A stretch of 64,000 nt of DNA, from contig JAUIMM010000188.1 of the NCBI GenBank assembly GCA_031769625.1, positions 12,531,501 through 12,595,500 on the forward strand, in the 5' to 3' direction. A program made the translations under genes and the position numbers. The first letter of the stretch is position 1; every line of letters begins with the position of its first letter. The notes under the pieces were generated by a model. The model saw only the letters and a program-made list of their open reading frames with translations. It ran no database searches and was not told where the DNA came from. This document shows positions 1-8,814 of this stretch, piece after piece. Source of the DNA: Taudactylus pleione. Its lineage: Eukaryota > Chordata > Amphibia > Anura > Myobatrachidae.

Positions 1-903
1 TTTTTTGATTTTTTGGAGCACTTTGAGAGTTACAACACCCTTTAACAGACAGACGCACGCTTGTCGCTGCTGCTTTGAGGATGCAAGTGCGGCTACAGCC
101 CACACAATTCACAAAGACAGAAAAAAAAAGAACAATATTTTAATTGTTTGTGTAGCACACTTTGAGGGTGTCACCACCCTTTAACAGACAGACGCACGCT
201 TGTCGCTGCTGCTTTAAGGATGCAGGTGCGGCTACAGCCCACACATTTCACAAAGACCGAAAAAAAAAGAACAATATTTTAATTGTTTGTGTAGCACACT
301 GTGAGGGTGTCACCACCCTTTAACAGACAGACGCACGCTTGTCGCTGCTGCTTTAAGGATGCAGGTGCGGCTACAGCCCACACAATTCACAAAGACAGAA
401 AAAAGAATATTTTTATTGTTTGTGTAGCACACTTTGAGGGTGTCACCACCCTTTAACAGACAGACGCACGCTTGTCGCTGCTGCTTTGAGGATGCAAGTG
501 TGGCTACATCGCACACAAGTCACAAACACATTAAAAAATTTTTTTTGATTTTTTGGAGCACTTTGAGAGTTACAACACCCTTTAACAGACAGACGCACGC
601 TTGTCGCTGCTGCTTTGAGGATGCAAGTGCGGCTACAGCCCACACAATTCACAAAGACAGAAAAAAAAGAACAATATTTTAATTGTTTGTGTAGCACACT
701 TTGAGGGTGTCACCACCCTTTAACAGACAGACGCACGCTTGTCGCTGCTGCTTTAAGGATGCAGGTGCGGCTACAGCCCACACATTTCACAAAGACAGAA
801 AAAAAAAGAACAATATTTTAATTGTTTGTGTAGCACACTTTGAGGGTGTCACCACCCTTTAACAGACAGACGCACGCTTGTCGCTGCTGCTTTGAGGATG
901 CAG
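1..903. repeat. Minisatellite array 1, 129-139 bp units in a 540-bp higher-order repeat
   Basis: The marker ACAGACAGACGCACGC recurs at 45, 184, 323, 456, 585, 723 and 862, giving unit lengths of 139, 139, 133, 129, 138 and 139 bp. Bases 1-60 recur almost exactly at 541-600, so four monomers form a 540-bp higher-order unit. Each unit contains a TTTAACAGAC box, a GTCGCTGCTGCTTT box and an A-rich stretch. The array continues left of the window. Open frames inside it only reflect the period and are not genes. Confidence 0.9.
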
Positions 904-1233
904 GTGGAATCTAGACGGGATTTGGAACCGAGGACACACTACCTCCATCAATTGTCTAAATCCCACTGCACTAATGTCGGATACCGGACGCACGTCTAAC
1001 ACCAACATAGCAGTCAAGGCCTCAGTTATACGTTTTGCTTCAGGATGACTGCTGTCGTACTTCATCCTCATCGCTAGGGACTGTTGGAGGGTCAATTGTT
1101 TAGTAAAAGTAGTGATGTTCCTACTTCCTCTCTGGGATGATGAACAACTCCCAGCAGCAGCAACAGCACTAGTAGGAAGTGGTTCTTGATCTTTCCCTAT
1201 TTTATTTTTATCAGAGAAAGTTTGGTCCTCCAT
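904..1233 (-). pseudogene. hAT transposase fragment (ZBED-like)
   Basis: Reading leftward from an ATG at 1,233, the frame gives about 110 residues before it runs into array 1. The segment KRITEALTAMLVLDVRPVS, followed by a GFRQLMEVVCPRF-type stretch ending IPSR, matches the conserved N-terminal part of ZBED-like hAT transposases, where a helical region precedes the RNase H fold. The upstream part is serine rich. The DDE core and the C-terminal dimerisation region are absent and would lie left of the window, beyond array 1. The ATG could be the true start, since the TATA box lies upstream on the same strand. The identification rests on motif memory, not on a search. Confidence 0.75.
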
Positions 1234-1254
1234 TTATGTTATATTGATATATAT

Positions 1255-2730
1255 ACGTGCGGCTAAAGCGCACACAAACACAGAAAATATTTTTTTATTT
1301 TTGCTGGAGAGTAGTGCACTTTGTGGGTTACACCACCCTTTAAGAAATGAGCCAGCCGGCTCTTTACTTATGGGACACAGGCGCACGCTTGGCGCTGCTC
1401 CTTTGTTGATGCACGTGCAGCCACAGTGCACACAAGTCACAAACACAGAAAATATATATTTTTTTGGTTTGGAGTGTACTTTGGGGGTTACAGCACCCTT
1501 TAACGGTCAAGCCAGCCGGCCCTTTACTTATGACACAGGCGCACGCTTGGCACTACTTTGTTGATGCACGTGCGGCTACTGCGCACACAATTCACAAACA
1601 CAGAAAATAATTTTTTTTTGGGTTTGGACTGGAGTGTACTTTCGGGGGTTACAGCACCCTTTAACGGTCAAGCCAGCCGGCCCTTTACTTATGACACAGG
1701 CGCACACTTGGCACTACTTTGTTGATGCACGTGCGGCTACTGCGCACACAATTCACAAACACAGAAAATAATTTTTTTTCGGTTTGGACTGGAGTGTACT
1801 TTGGGGGTTACAGCACCCTTTAACGGTCAAGCCAGCCGGCCCTTTACTTATGACACAGGCGCACGCTTGGCACTACTTTGTTGATGCACGTGCGGCTACT
1901 GCGCACACAATTCACAAACACAGAAAATAATTTTTTTTTTGGTTTGGACTGGAGTGTACTTTCGGGGGTTACAGCACCCTTAACGGTCAAGCCAGCCGGC
2001 CCTTTACTTATGACACAGGCGCACGCTTGGCACTACTTTGTTGATGCACGTGCGGCTACTGCGCACACAATTCACAAACACAGAAAATTATTTTTTTTTT
2101 GGTTTGGACTGGAGTGTACTTTGGGGGTTACAGCACCCTTTAACGGTCAAGCCAGCTGGCCCTTTACTTATGACACAGGCGCACGCTTGGCACTACTTTG
2201 TTGATGCACGTGCGGCTACTGCGCACACAATTCACAAACACAGAAAATAATTTTTTTTTTGGTTTGGACTGGAGTGTACTTTCGGGGGTTACAGCACCCT
2301 TAACGGTCAAGCCAGCCGGCCCTTTACTTATGACACAGGCGCACGCTTGGCACTACTTTGTTGATGCACGTGCGGCTACTGCGCACACAATTCACAAACA
2401 CAGAAAATAATTTTTTTTTTGGTTTGGACTGGAGTGTACTTTCGGGGGTTACAGCACCCTTAACGGTCAAGCCAGCCGGCCCTTTACTTATGACACAGGC
2501 GCACGCTTGGCACTACTTTGTTGATGCACGTGCGGCTACTGCGCACACAATTCACAAACACAGAAAATAATTTTTTTTTGGTTTGGACTGGAGTGTACTT
2601 TCGGGGGTTACAGCACCCTTTAACGGTCAAGCCAGCCGGCCCTTTACTTATGACACAGGCGCACGCTTGGCACTACTTTGTTGATGCACGTGCGGCTACT
2701 GCGCACACAATTCACAAACACAGAAAATAT
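1255..2730. repeat. Minisatellite array 2, 160-bp units, about nine copies
   Basis: The marker GTTGATGCACGTGC recurs at about 1,404, 1,561, 1,721, 1,881, 2,041, 2,201, 2,361, 2,521 and 2,681, an almost exact 160-bp period. The first, left copies are more diverged. Units share with array 1 the boxes CACAATTCACAAA, CAGCACCCTTTAAC and GCGCACGCTTG, but carry roughly 30 extra bases including GCCAGCCGGCCC. The two arrays therefore descend from one unit. The repeated 70-residue open frames here come from the period. Confidence 0.92.
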
Positions 2731-2734
2731 ATTA

Positions 2735-3000
2735 TTTTTTTAGCACTTGGGGGGAGCACCCCTGATGGACAGAGCACCCCCTGGACAACACTACAGCACC
2801 TCTTTAGGACTGGGACACTGCACAGGACTTTGGAGTGGACACAGCCCCTATGGAGAACTGACTGCACAACACAGTCCAGCCAGCCCCTATGGACTTTGAA
2901 GTAGTGGACACAGCCCCTATTTACAACAGCAGCACAGCACAACACAGCCAGCCCCTATGGACTTTGAAGTAGTGGACAACAGCAGCACTACACTACACTA
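2735..3000. repeat. CAGCCCCTATGGA-type short repeat and ACTAC run
   Basis: CAGCCCCTATGGA occurs several times, GACTTTGAAGTAGTGGACA occurs twice near 2,894 and 2,960, and the stretch ends in a TACAC run near 2,985-3,005. It lies between array 2 and the TATA box and would be 5' leader of the minus-strand hAT gene. Confidence 0.6.
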
Positions 3001-3076
3001 CACTACACAGCCCTAACTCCCACCCTCCCTCTTCACTGTCCACAGCCGAGTGAGAAAATGGCGCCGACGTGGGTAC

Positions 3077-3084
3077 CTTATATA
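3077..3084 (-). promoter_or_regulatory. Probable TATA box of the hAT transposase gene
   Basis: The minus strand reads CCTATATAAGG, followed about 20 bases downstream by GGCGCCATTTTCTCACTCGG. It lies about 160 bp inside the terminal repeat and points at the transposase fragment. Position and sequence fit a TATA promoter; activity is not shown. Confidence 0.55.
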
Positions 3085-3463
3085 GGATCCAAAACCCGCG
3101 AGACTCGGAAGGCGGGATGATGACGTTTTGCCTCGATTTCAGATCCGAGTCAGGCGGGAAAATTCGAGCCTGATTCGGATCGGACTCGGATCGGGGGGGC
3201 TCGGGGGGGTTCGGATTTCAGAAATCCGAACCCGCTCACCCCTAATATAAATGCAATAACATTTTGCAATCAATAGAGGTTTTTAGCATAATGGCCAAGG
3301 TTATGGGCCTACCCACCATATCCAGGTAACCTCTTTAGGGTAGGTCCCTAACATACTAGGGTTCAAATCCAGAGTGCAGGACCCCCCAAACTGGCCCAGC
3401 TAAGCAGCACTATGACTACTCCAATAAAAGATTTGGCCCCCACATCTGTGTCTGGCTGGTTTC

Positions 3464-3560
3464 ATTTCCATTTTCACTTTCACTTTCATTCTCCTGTTCA
3501 TTTTCATTATCACTTTCACTCTCATTCCCATCGCACCATTATCCTCATTCCAATTCCCAT
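3464..3560. repeat. Degenerate TTTCAC/CATTYY simple repeat
   Basis: Runs of TTTCAC, TTTCATT and CTCATTCC form a pyrimidine-rich simple repeat. The long open frame across it (3,412-3,861) translates to a His/Phe/Ser repeat and is not taken as a gene. The flanks 3,246-3,463 show nothing recognisable. Confidence 0.75.
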
Positions 3561-4172
3561 CGCACCATTATCACTGCAGCACCATACCCATCCACACTGC
3601 TCAGCAGTGCAACACTCGCACCTACCCAGTCACCCCACACCATACTCAACCACTTTAACACAACAGTTTTCACCACCACACCCAGGTAGAGTGCACCTTA
3701 CCCCCTTTATTCCTATAGTAAACAGACTCACCTGGTCAGTAACGACCAGGTATGCCCGCTTGCATGGACTACCGACGATGGTCGATAACAACCATACTGT
3801 ACGTGGCCGCGGATCGACCATCATTTGGTTGTTTGCAGGGGCCAGAAGCTGTCAGATTTAAAAGTTAACAATAGGATCGTTATTGTACAAATCTGACAGC
3901 TTATCTGACCGTGTTTATGCACCATTAGCATCCCATATAGACTCAGACATTCCTTTATTTCTGCTTTAAAAGCACCTCTGAGACATTCCACAGCCATCAC
4001 CTGATTCACCTGTGTGCTCACCTGGTCTGCCAGACCAATGGCTCTGACTATTCCCTTATTAAACCTACACCTGGGGTCAGCACAGTGCCTGAACACTTTC
4101 ATTTCTTCCAGGATAGTTCTAGGCTCCAGGTCTCAGTACTGTCTCCTGCTTCCAGTGTTCCCTGTGAACTAT
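3561..4172. other. Unassigned sequence with one hairpin
   Basis: I see no gene. AGCTGTCAGATTT at 3,848-3,860 and its complement AAATCTGACAGCT at 3,889-3,901 form a 13-bp stem with a 28-base loop. The rest is unique-looking. Confidence 0.5.
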
Positions 4173-4497
4173 GGTCCTGATTCAGAGGCGCTCACTCTGA
4201 ATCAGGGCGGATTTAAAAAAAAAAAAAAAAAATCCGCCTCCAGGCCGCTCTCATAGCTGTGGATGACCACCCACAGCTTGTGTGGGCGGCCTGGTAATGT
4301 CGCGATTATCGCGACCATCGGACTTGCGACGAGACCCTTGTGGTAGGGTCTCGTCCACCGCAAGCCCCAGTGAACTTCCTGCTCTAATAGAGCAGGAAGT
4401 TCACTACTGACATCACTTGTGATGTCAGTAGGGCTGACCCACAAACGGCAGGCGTTCCTTCGGGAACGCCTCCGTTTGTGCAGCCACCCCCCCACCG
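4173..4497 (+). mobile_element. Hairpin-chain Harbinger MITE (subfamily 1), 5' part
   Basis: It starts GGTCCTGATTCAG, a one-base variant of the GGGCCTGATTCAG terminus, and carries the first six hairpins of the family. These include a perfect 18-bp stem at 4,369-4,405 and GAGACCC/GGGTCTC at 4,331-4,352. It stops matching the family after the CCACCCCCCCAC stretch near 4,497. Another copy's 3' part begins at about 4,920. Because the middle hairpins are present in both, these are two partial copies, not one split copy. Confidence 0.8.
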
Positions 4498-4919
4498 TTT
4501 GCTGCGAGCCCCGAGTGAGTGAACCCGATTAGGAACTCAGGCACTGAGGGATCAGGATAAGAAATACAGATCTGATGATCGCCCTGGCATTTATACTGTA
4601 TTCTGCACACTGAACACAGCTCTGTAACCTGGTCACCTTCCTCAGTGCCAGCCCCAGACACCAACACACAGCACATGGAAATCAATACTCTGTCAGCACA
4701 ATAATGTATCCACTAACCAGAGACAGACCTGCGGAGAGTTGAGTGTAACAATGGAGTTACAGAATAAGACATGCTATGTCCCAATAGTACAGCAGCGGAA
4801 TGACACGGATGCTAGGCAAAGTCCACAGCAACAAAGGTTTGGCGGTGAAACACAATTGCAGGTGGTAGTAAGCCACGGCTGGTAACGCCGGCTCTGTGGA
4901 TGGCAGAGACAGGTATAGC
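4498..4919. other. Unassigned sequence between two partial MITEs
   Basis: No gene or known repeat is recognised. Phrases such as TGATCGCCCTGGCATTTATACTG look unique. It could be the DNA that once lay between two separate MITE insertions. Confidence 0.4.
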
Positions 4920-5245
4920 AATGGCACTCTGATAGAGCCAAAAGCACTCCCACTGACATCACTAGTGATTTCAGTGGGGCCGGCCCCAGAGGGTAGGCGT
5001 TCCCATGGGAACGCCTCCATCTGGGCAGCCACGCCCCCGGCACGCCCACCAAAGGGGGCGTGCTGTCAATCACCATCGACAGCACGCCCCCTTAGGGGCG
5101 AGACCCATAAAGACGGCTTGGCCGTCGTTATTTAGGTCTCACGCATGCACACAACGGAGCCGGCTCCCACGTGCGCATGCGCACTTGGGTAACATCGACC
5201 CGCTTGCGAGCGCTCAGTGCTCGCGAGCGGGTCTGAATCAGGCCC
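4920..5245 (+). mobile_element. Hairpin-chain Harbinger MITE (subfamily 1), 3' part
   Basis: It enters the family within the fourth hairpin and runs through ACTGACATCACTAGTGAT, GGCGTTCCCATGGGAACGCC and the ACCAAAGGGGGCGTGC stem to the end TGAATCAGGCCC. The orientation is the same as the partial copy at 4,173. The 5' half is missing. Confidence 0.8.
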
Positions 5246-5517
5246 TGAGTTTCAAGGAGGTCACCTTTGTCCCTGGAGTGTGTCCTTAGCTCTGCTGGTC
5301 TTTTCTGGTCAATGGGCTAAGAGCCACCCAGGCCATAGGTTGATTTTCCTCTGTTCCAGTTCCATATCCTTGCATACCTCCGGGCTGTTTTTCCTATTCC
5401 TTTCATTAGTGTACCTTAGTAGTACCTGTCTGACTCATGAGCAAGAGTTATATACAACCTCTATGTCTCACCAATTATTTCAAGTTTGCATCCCAGTGAC
5501 TGGCATACCATACAGAC

Positions 5518-5997
5518 GGGCCCATTTATCAAAGTGCATTTGAGGTAAATTCCCCGAAAACACCTGTTTTCGGGGGTTTACCTCAAATACTTAGTACCTC
5601 CCCCATTGGTTTCTATGGGGGATGCGATGCTGCCAAATGTATCAATATCGGGAATGCGAAACATTCCCGATATTGACCCCAGCAGCTAATGCTATCTAAA
5701 GATAGCGTTAGCCGCTGTGTCCTATGGGCACTTACCTGCATTTCAGCAGGCGGAGGGATCTTCCAGATCCCTCCGCCGGCAATGGGTGCCGCTCATGTGC
5801 AGTCCGCGGGACTGCGCATGCACAGCAGCCAGGAATGCGCTCCGGCCACATCGCAGGGATGGGCTCTTTTCGGAGCCCGTCTCCCTGTATGTGCCGGGTC
5901 ATACATTCGGCCGGTATGATCGCATTTTGTAATGCGATCATGGGCGGTACTGCATGCCCTGATCGCATTGCAAAATGCGATCCTTAATAAATGGGTG
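5518..5997. mobile_element. Hairpin-chain MITE, family starting GGGCCCATTTAT
   Basis: The ends are GGGCCCATTTAT and ATAAATGGGTGT. Inside lie consecutive stems: a long one around CCCCGAAAACACCTG at 5,540-5,590, one around ATCGGGAATG/CATTCCCGAT at 5,647-5,672, GCTAATGCTATC/GATAGCGTTAGC at 5,687-5,713, GGAGGGATC/GATCCCTCC at 5,753-5,775, and two GATCGCATT/AATGCGATC pairs near 5,928-5,982. The sequence is unrelated to the GGGCCTGATTCAG family but the chain layout is the same. I found no convincing target duplication. Confidence 0.65.
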
Positions 5998-6013
5998 TAA
6001 GAGAGTTTATCAG

Positions 6014-6035
6014 TAGAGAGAGAGAGAGAGAGAGA
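6014..6035. repeat. GA dinucleotide microsatellite
   Basis: About ten consecutive AG units follow the GGGCCCATTTAT MITE. Confidence 0.9.
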
Positions 6036-6039
6036 TTTT

Positions 6040-6583
6040 ACAGATTCAGCGGCCGTTATACAATATACAGAGCATCCCAGTGATCTCCACAATACAGAGT
6101 GCAGTCTACTGGCCACCACACAATATCATTGATTCATCATTAATTGACACCTTCTCGAAAATCTCTTTCAGCCTCATTTTAAACAGCCTCATTTTACTCC
6201 CTAATCTCTAGTGATTAAGATCCACATCAACAATTACTAATCATGAGCTTTCTGAATGGTTTGGCATACACAATTATGTCTTGTTCCAAGTTTAAATTTT
6301 TGGCCAACTAAAGGGTCCACATGTGTCATTCCTATACAATACTAACATTTACAGTGTGCCATCCACCAGTAAGAAGTATTAACATTAGACTGTCGTTACA
6401 CTATTTGCAATCTCTCCTGATTAAATTTGAGAATACAAACATTTGCTGAAAGAAATACGGGGCACATGTCAGCTTAGACTCCAGGAGATGTCTGATAAGT
6501 TTGTCAGTATGAGGAACCCTAGGAAGAGGCAGCATTTCAAATATGAAGGAAGTTTTGAATGCATAACATAATTCAAAGATTCA
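6040..6583. other. Unassigned AT-rich sequence
   Basis: No gene, terminal repeat or duplication is seen in this stretch. Confidence 0.4.
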
Positions 6584-6591
6584 ACAGGATG

Positions 6592-7390
6592 CAGGGGTGT
6601 ATTAAGAGAGGAGGGGGCCTGTGTGTATTCCCTGTCCGGGGTCCCTTCCTCTCTCCCCTGCGGCCGGCAACAGACTGATGGCTGATGACTGACCGGTGAC
6701 CGTAGCATCAGTAGACTCTGGTCCTGATTCAGAGCCGCTCGCCAGTGCTGTGCGCTCGCAAGCGGCCCGATGTTTAGGCACTGCGCATGCACTGAATCCG
6801 GTGTGTGCGAGCCCCACCGAGCGACTGAAGTTCAGTCGCTACGGGGCTCGCAACAAGATGGGGCAGCTGTTGATGGTGAGCGACAGCTCGCCCCTTTTTG
6901 TGGGTGGCTGGACAAACGTAGGTGTTCCCTTAGGAACGCCTGGCGTTTGTAGGGAGGTCTTACTGACATCACTAGTGATGTCAGTAGTGGACTTCCTGCT
7001 CTATTAGAGCTGGAAGTCCACTCGACCTTGTGGCAGCCTAGACCCTACCGTAGGGTCTCGTCGCAAGGTCGATGGTCGTGATCATCGCGATGGTCTCCTG
7101 GCCACTCGCACAAGCTGTGGGTGGTCTCCCACAGCTTTGCGAGCGGCCGGAGAACAATAACAAAAAAATCCCACAGTTCCAGCGTGCGGGCAGCAGCAGC
7201 GAGCGGGTCTGAATCAGGGCCTCTGTGCACTAGTCTGTGTCCAGAGTATAATGGGAGCATTTTCCACAGTTTTGTGCAGGGCTGAGCTCGACCCTGGACC
7301 TTGCAGAGGTAAGTATTAGATCATATGGGTGCAGGGTGTGCGGTGCGGGCCTACGCCGCACATCTTGCACCCATTATAGATACGCCCCTG
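6592..7390. mobile_element. hAT non-autonomous element with a nested MITE
   Basis: It starts CAGGGGTGTATTAAGAG and ends ATAGATACGCCCCTG, inverted terminal repeats of a hAT type seen again at 44,928 and 54,594. Flanks are ACAGGATG and ACAGAACG, a 6-of-8 match fitting an 8-bp hAT target duplication. A Harbinger MITE sits inside it at 6,720-7,221. The internal GGGTGCAGGGTGTGCGGTG motif recurs in the related elements. Confidence 0.75.
6720..7221 (-). mobile_element. Hairpin-chain Harbinger MITE (subfamily 1), complete
   Basis: The element runs in reverse orientation from GGTCCTGATTCAG to CTGAATCAGGGCC. It is flanked by TCT on both sides (6,717-6,719 and 7,222-7,224), a 3-bp duplication as in PIF/Harbinger. 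Its stems include AGCGACTGAA/TTCAGTCGCT at 6,820-6,840, a 37-base hairpin at 6,986-7,022, and a long stem around AAGCTGTGGG at 7,105-7,140. It is nested in the hAT element 6,592-7,390. Confidence 0.88.
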
Positions 7391-7744
7391 ACAGAACGTC
7401 TGCTAGGCAACCTTCTGTGCCTAAATTCAGTGACAGCAAAGAAACAACTTGCAGTATTATTGTGTTTCTGAAAAAGAAATAAAATAATAATAAATAAATA
7501 ACTTGGTAACCCGAACCCCCCATGGGTTGACTATTCTTTGCAGTTTTTCTGTAGACATTATTTTATAGTTTGTAACTTTTATCATATTGCTTTTATTGTT
7601 TGTCTTTTTTTTTAAGTTATGGAGGGTAGGAATGGCAACTGTCAGCAAACACAAGCAAATTGGTCCAGACTCTCCTATCTGTGAGCTGCAATGGAAAAAA
7701 AAAAAAAAAAACATTAAAAAATTGTTACTTTAACAGCTGTAACC
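7391..7744. other. Unassigned AT-rich sequence with A-runs
   Basis: It contains an AATAATAAATAAATAAAT stretch near 7,484 and an A17 run near 7,695. No gene is recognised; the 85-residue frame here is poly-lysine/phenylalanine noise. Confidence 0.45.
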
Positions 7745-7985
7745 ACAACTCACCAACTAGTCCCATATGACTAGTATTCTGTGGAGAGACTACTCTTACC
7801 AAGAGGAGGTAGTTCTAGAGCAAAGAACACTGAAAGATTGATTAAATAAGCAGAGAACCAGAACCAGTATAGGGCTGTGTCCTGAAGACCTAATTATTGT
7901 AGTGTTTTCATGAAAAGAGAGTGGTCAACAGTGTCAATTACAGCAGAGAGATCTAGAAGAATAGGAAGTGAGTAATGGCCTTTAG
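7745..7985 (-). pseudogene. L2/Rex-like LINE, reverse transcriptase fragment
   Basis: On the minus strand the frame includes LPILLDLSAVIDTVDHSLF, which matches the conserved reverse transcriptase block usually read LLDLSAAFDTVDH in L2, Rex and CR1 LINEs; its first Asp is the catalytic one. Downstream the sequence reads LGLQDTALYWF, matching the next conserved block, but with a stop before it and no intact frame. A CCCTAA-rich MITE at 7,990-8,330 separates it from the upstream part at 8,331-8,790. Confidence 0.75.
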
Positions 7986-7989
7986 CCTG

Positions 7990-8330
7990 GTTGGGCATGG
8001 GTTGCCAGCAGTCGGGATTGCGACAGTCAGAATCCTGATCCCGGAATCCTGACAAGGTTAATATACTGACACTTGTTGGTCGGTATGCTAACCCTCCCCC
8101 TCTCCCTATCCTCTCTTCCTGGTGCCTAACCCTAACCACTCCCCTAGTGCCTGAATCTAATCCCCCTTCCCCGCAGCCTAAACCTAACCCTCCCTCCTTA
8201 GTGCCTAACTTTAACCCTCCCCCTAGTGCCTAATCCTAATCCCGCACCCTAACTCTCCCCCTAGCCCCCGATACTTACCTTTGTGATGCTGGCGGTCGGT
8301 ATTCTGAAGCCGGGATGCTGACTACTCTCC
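7990..8330. mobile_element. MITE with CCTAACCCTAACC minisatellite
   Basis: The core consists of degenerate units of CCTAACCCTAACC plus CTCCCCCTAGTG (8,085-8,275). It lies between GC-rich arms containing GTCGGTATGC and GGCGGTCGGTATTC. The same architecture occurs at 32,706-34,242 and 59,568-60,072. It interrupts the LINE reverse transcriptase. CCTTTAG and CCTTTAT lie on the two sides, possibly an imperfect target duplication. Confidence 0.65.
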
Positions 8331-8790
8331 TTTATAGTCAGTGCTGTCTCTGTTCAGTATTGGAAATGAAAGCCGCACTGAAATGGAACCAATAATTTGT
8401 GTGAGTGGAAAAAGTGTGTGAGGTGGGTGTAGGCAAGTCTCTAATTTAGCTTGGATGGGAATAGGATCCGGGGAATGGGACGGTAATTTGAAAGAGATGG
8501 GATCATAATTCCATTTTTTTTCAGAATAAGAGTTATCACTGAATGCTTGAACAGTGATGAAATGATATTAGTAGGGAGAGAAATATTTTACAGATTTTAT
8601 TTAAGGGTGGGATGAGCACAGGAGACAGAACTTTACTGATTTATGAGGGTATAGGATCAAGAGGAGAGTTAGTAGAGTAGGAGGATGAGAAGAGTATAGA
8701 TACTTTATCTTAATTTGTGTGATCAAATGAAGAGAAGATGTAGAAGATTCAGGGAAGGAAATAAACAGGTCACGTACTGTACCATTTCAT
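8331..8790 (-). pseudogene. L2/Rex-like LINE, part before the reverse transcriptase core
   Basis: Minus-strand translation in broken frames gives ISNYRPI-like and ILFPSKLN-like strings (around 8,460-8,500). These resemble the SNYRPISNLPFLSKILE block before the catalytic part of L2/Rex reverse transcriptase. It continues into the fragment at 7,745-7,985 once the intervening MITE is ignored. Several frameshifts are present. Confidence 0.55.
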
Positions 8791-8814
8791 TTCCGATCTT
8801 ATCAATCTTGTAAT

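Larger units (their letters stand above)
1..3244 (-). mobile_element. hAT-family DNA transposon, inner and one terminal part
   Basis: The stretch reads as one element running right to left. At 3,244 the minus strand starts with TAGGGGTGAGCGGG, a terminal repeat of the hAT type, followed by GC-rich subterminal DNA. A TATA box lies at 3,077-3,084, a transposase exon fragment at 904-1,233, and two minisatellite arrays lie around the exon. The other end is left of the window, so neither the target duplication nor the full length can be checked. That this is one element is an inference from the ordered promoter, exon and terminus. Confidence 0.6.

Noticed and set aside
1..900. CRISPR-like array
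   Set aside because: Units are contiguous, about 135 bp long and without unique spacers; the DNA is clearly eukaryotic.
1878..2904. Series of overlapping 70-residue open frames
   Set aside because: They repeat every 160 bp with the minisatellite and are an effect of the period.
3412..3861. 149-residue open frame rich in His and Phe
   Set aside because: It follows a TTTCAC-type simple repeat and has no domain or conserved motif.
8085..8275. CCTAACCC units as a true interstitial telomere
   Set aside because: Units are degenerate and lie between arms shared with two other copies, so a mobile element explains them better.
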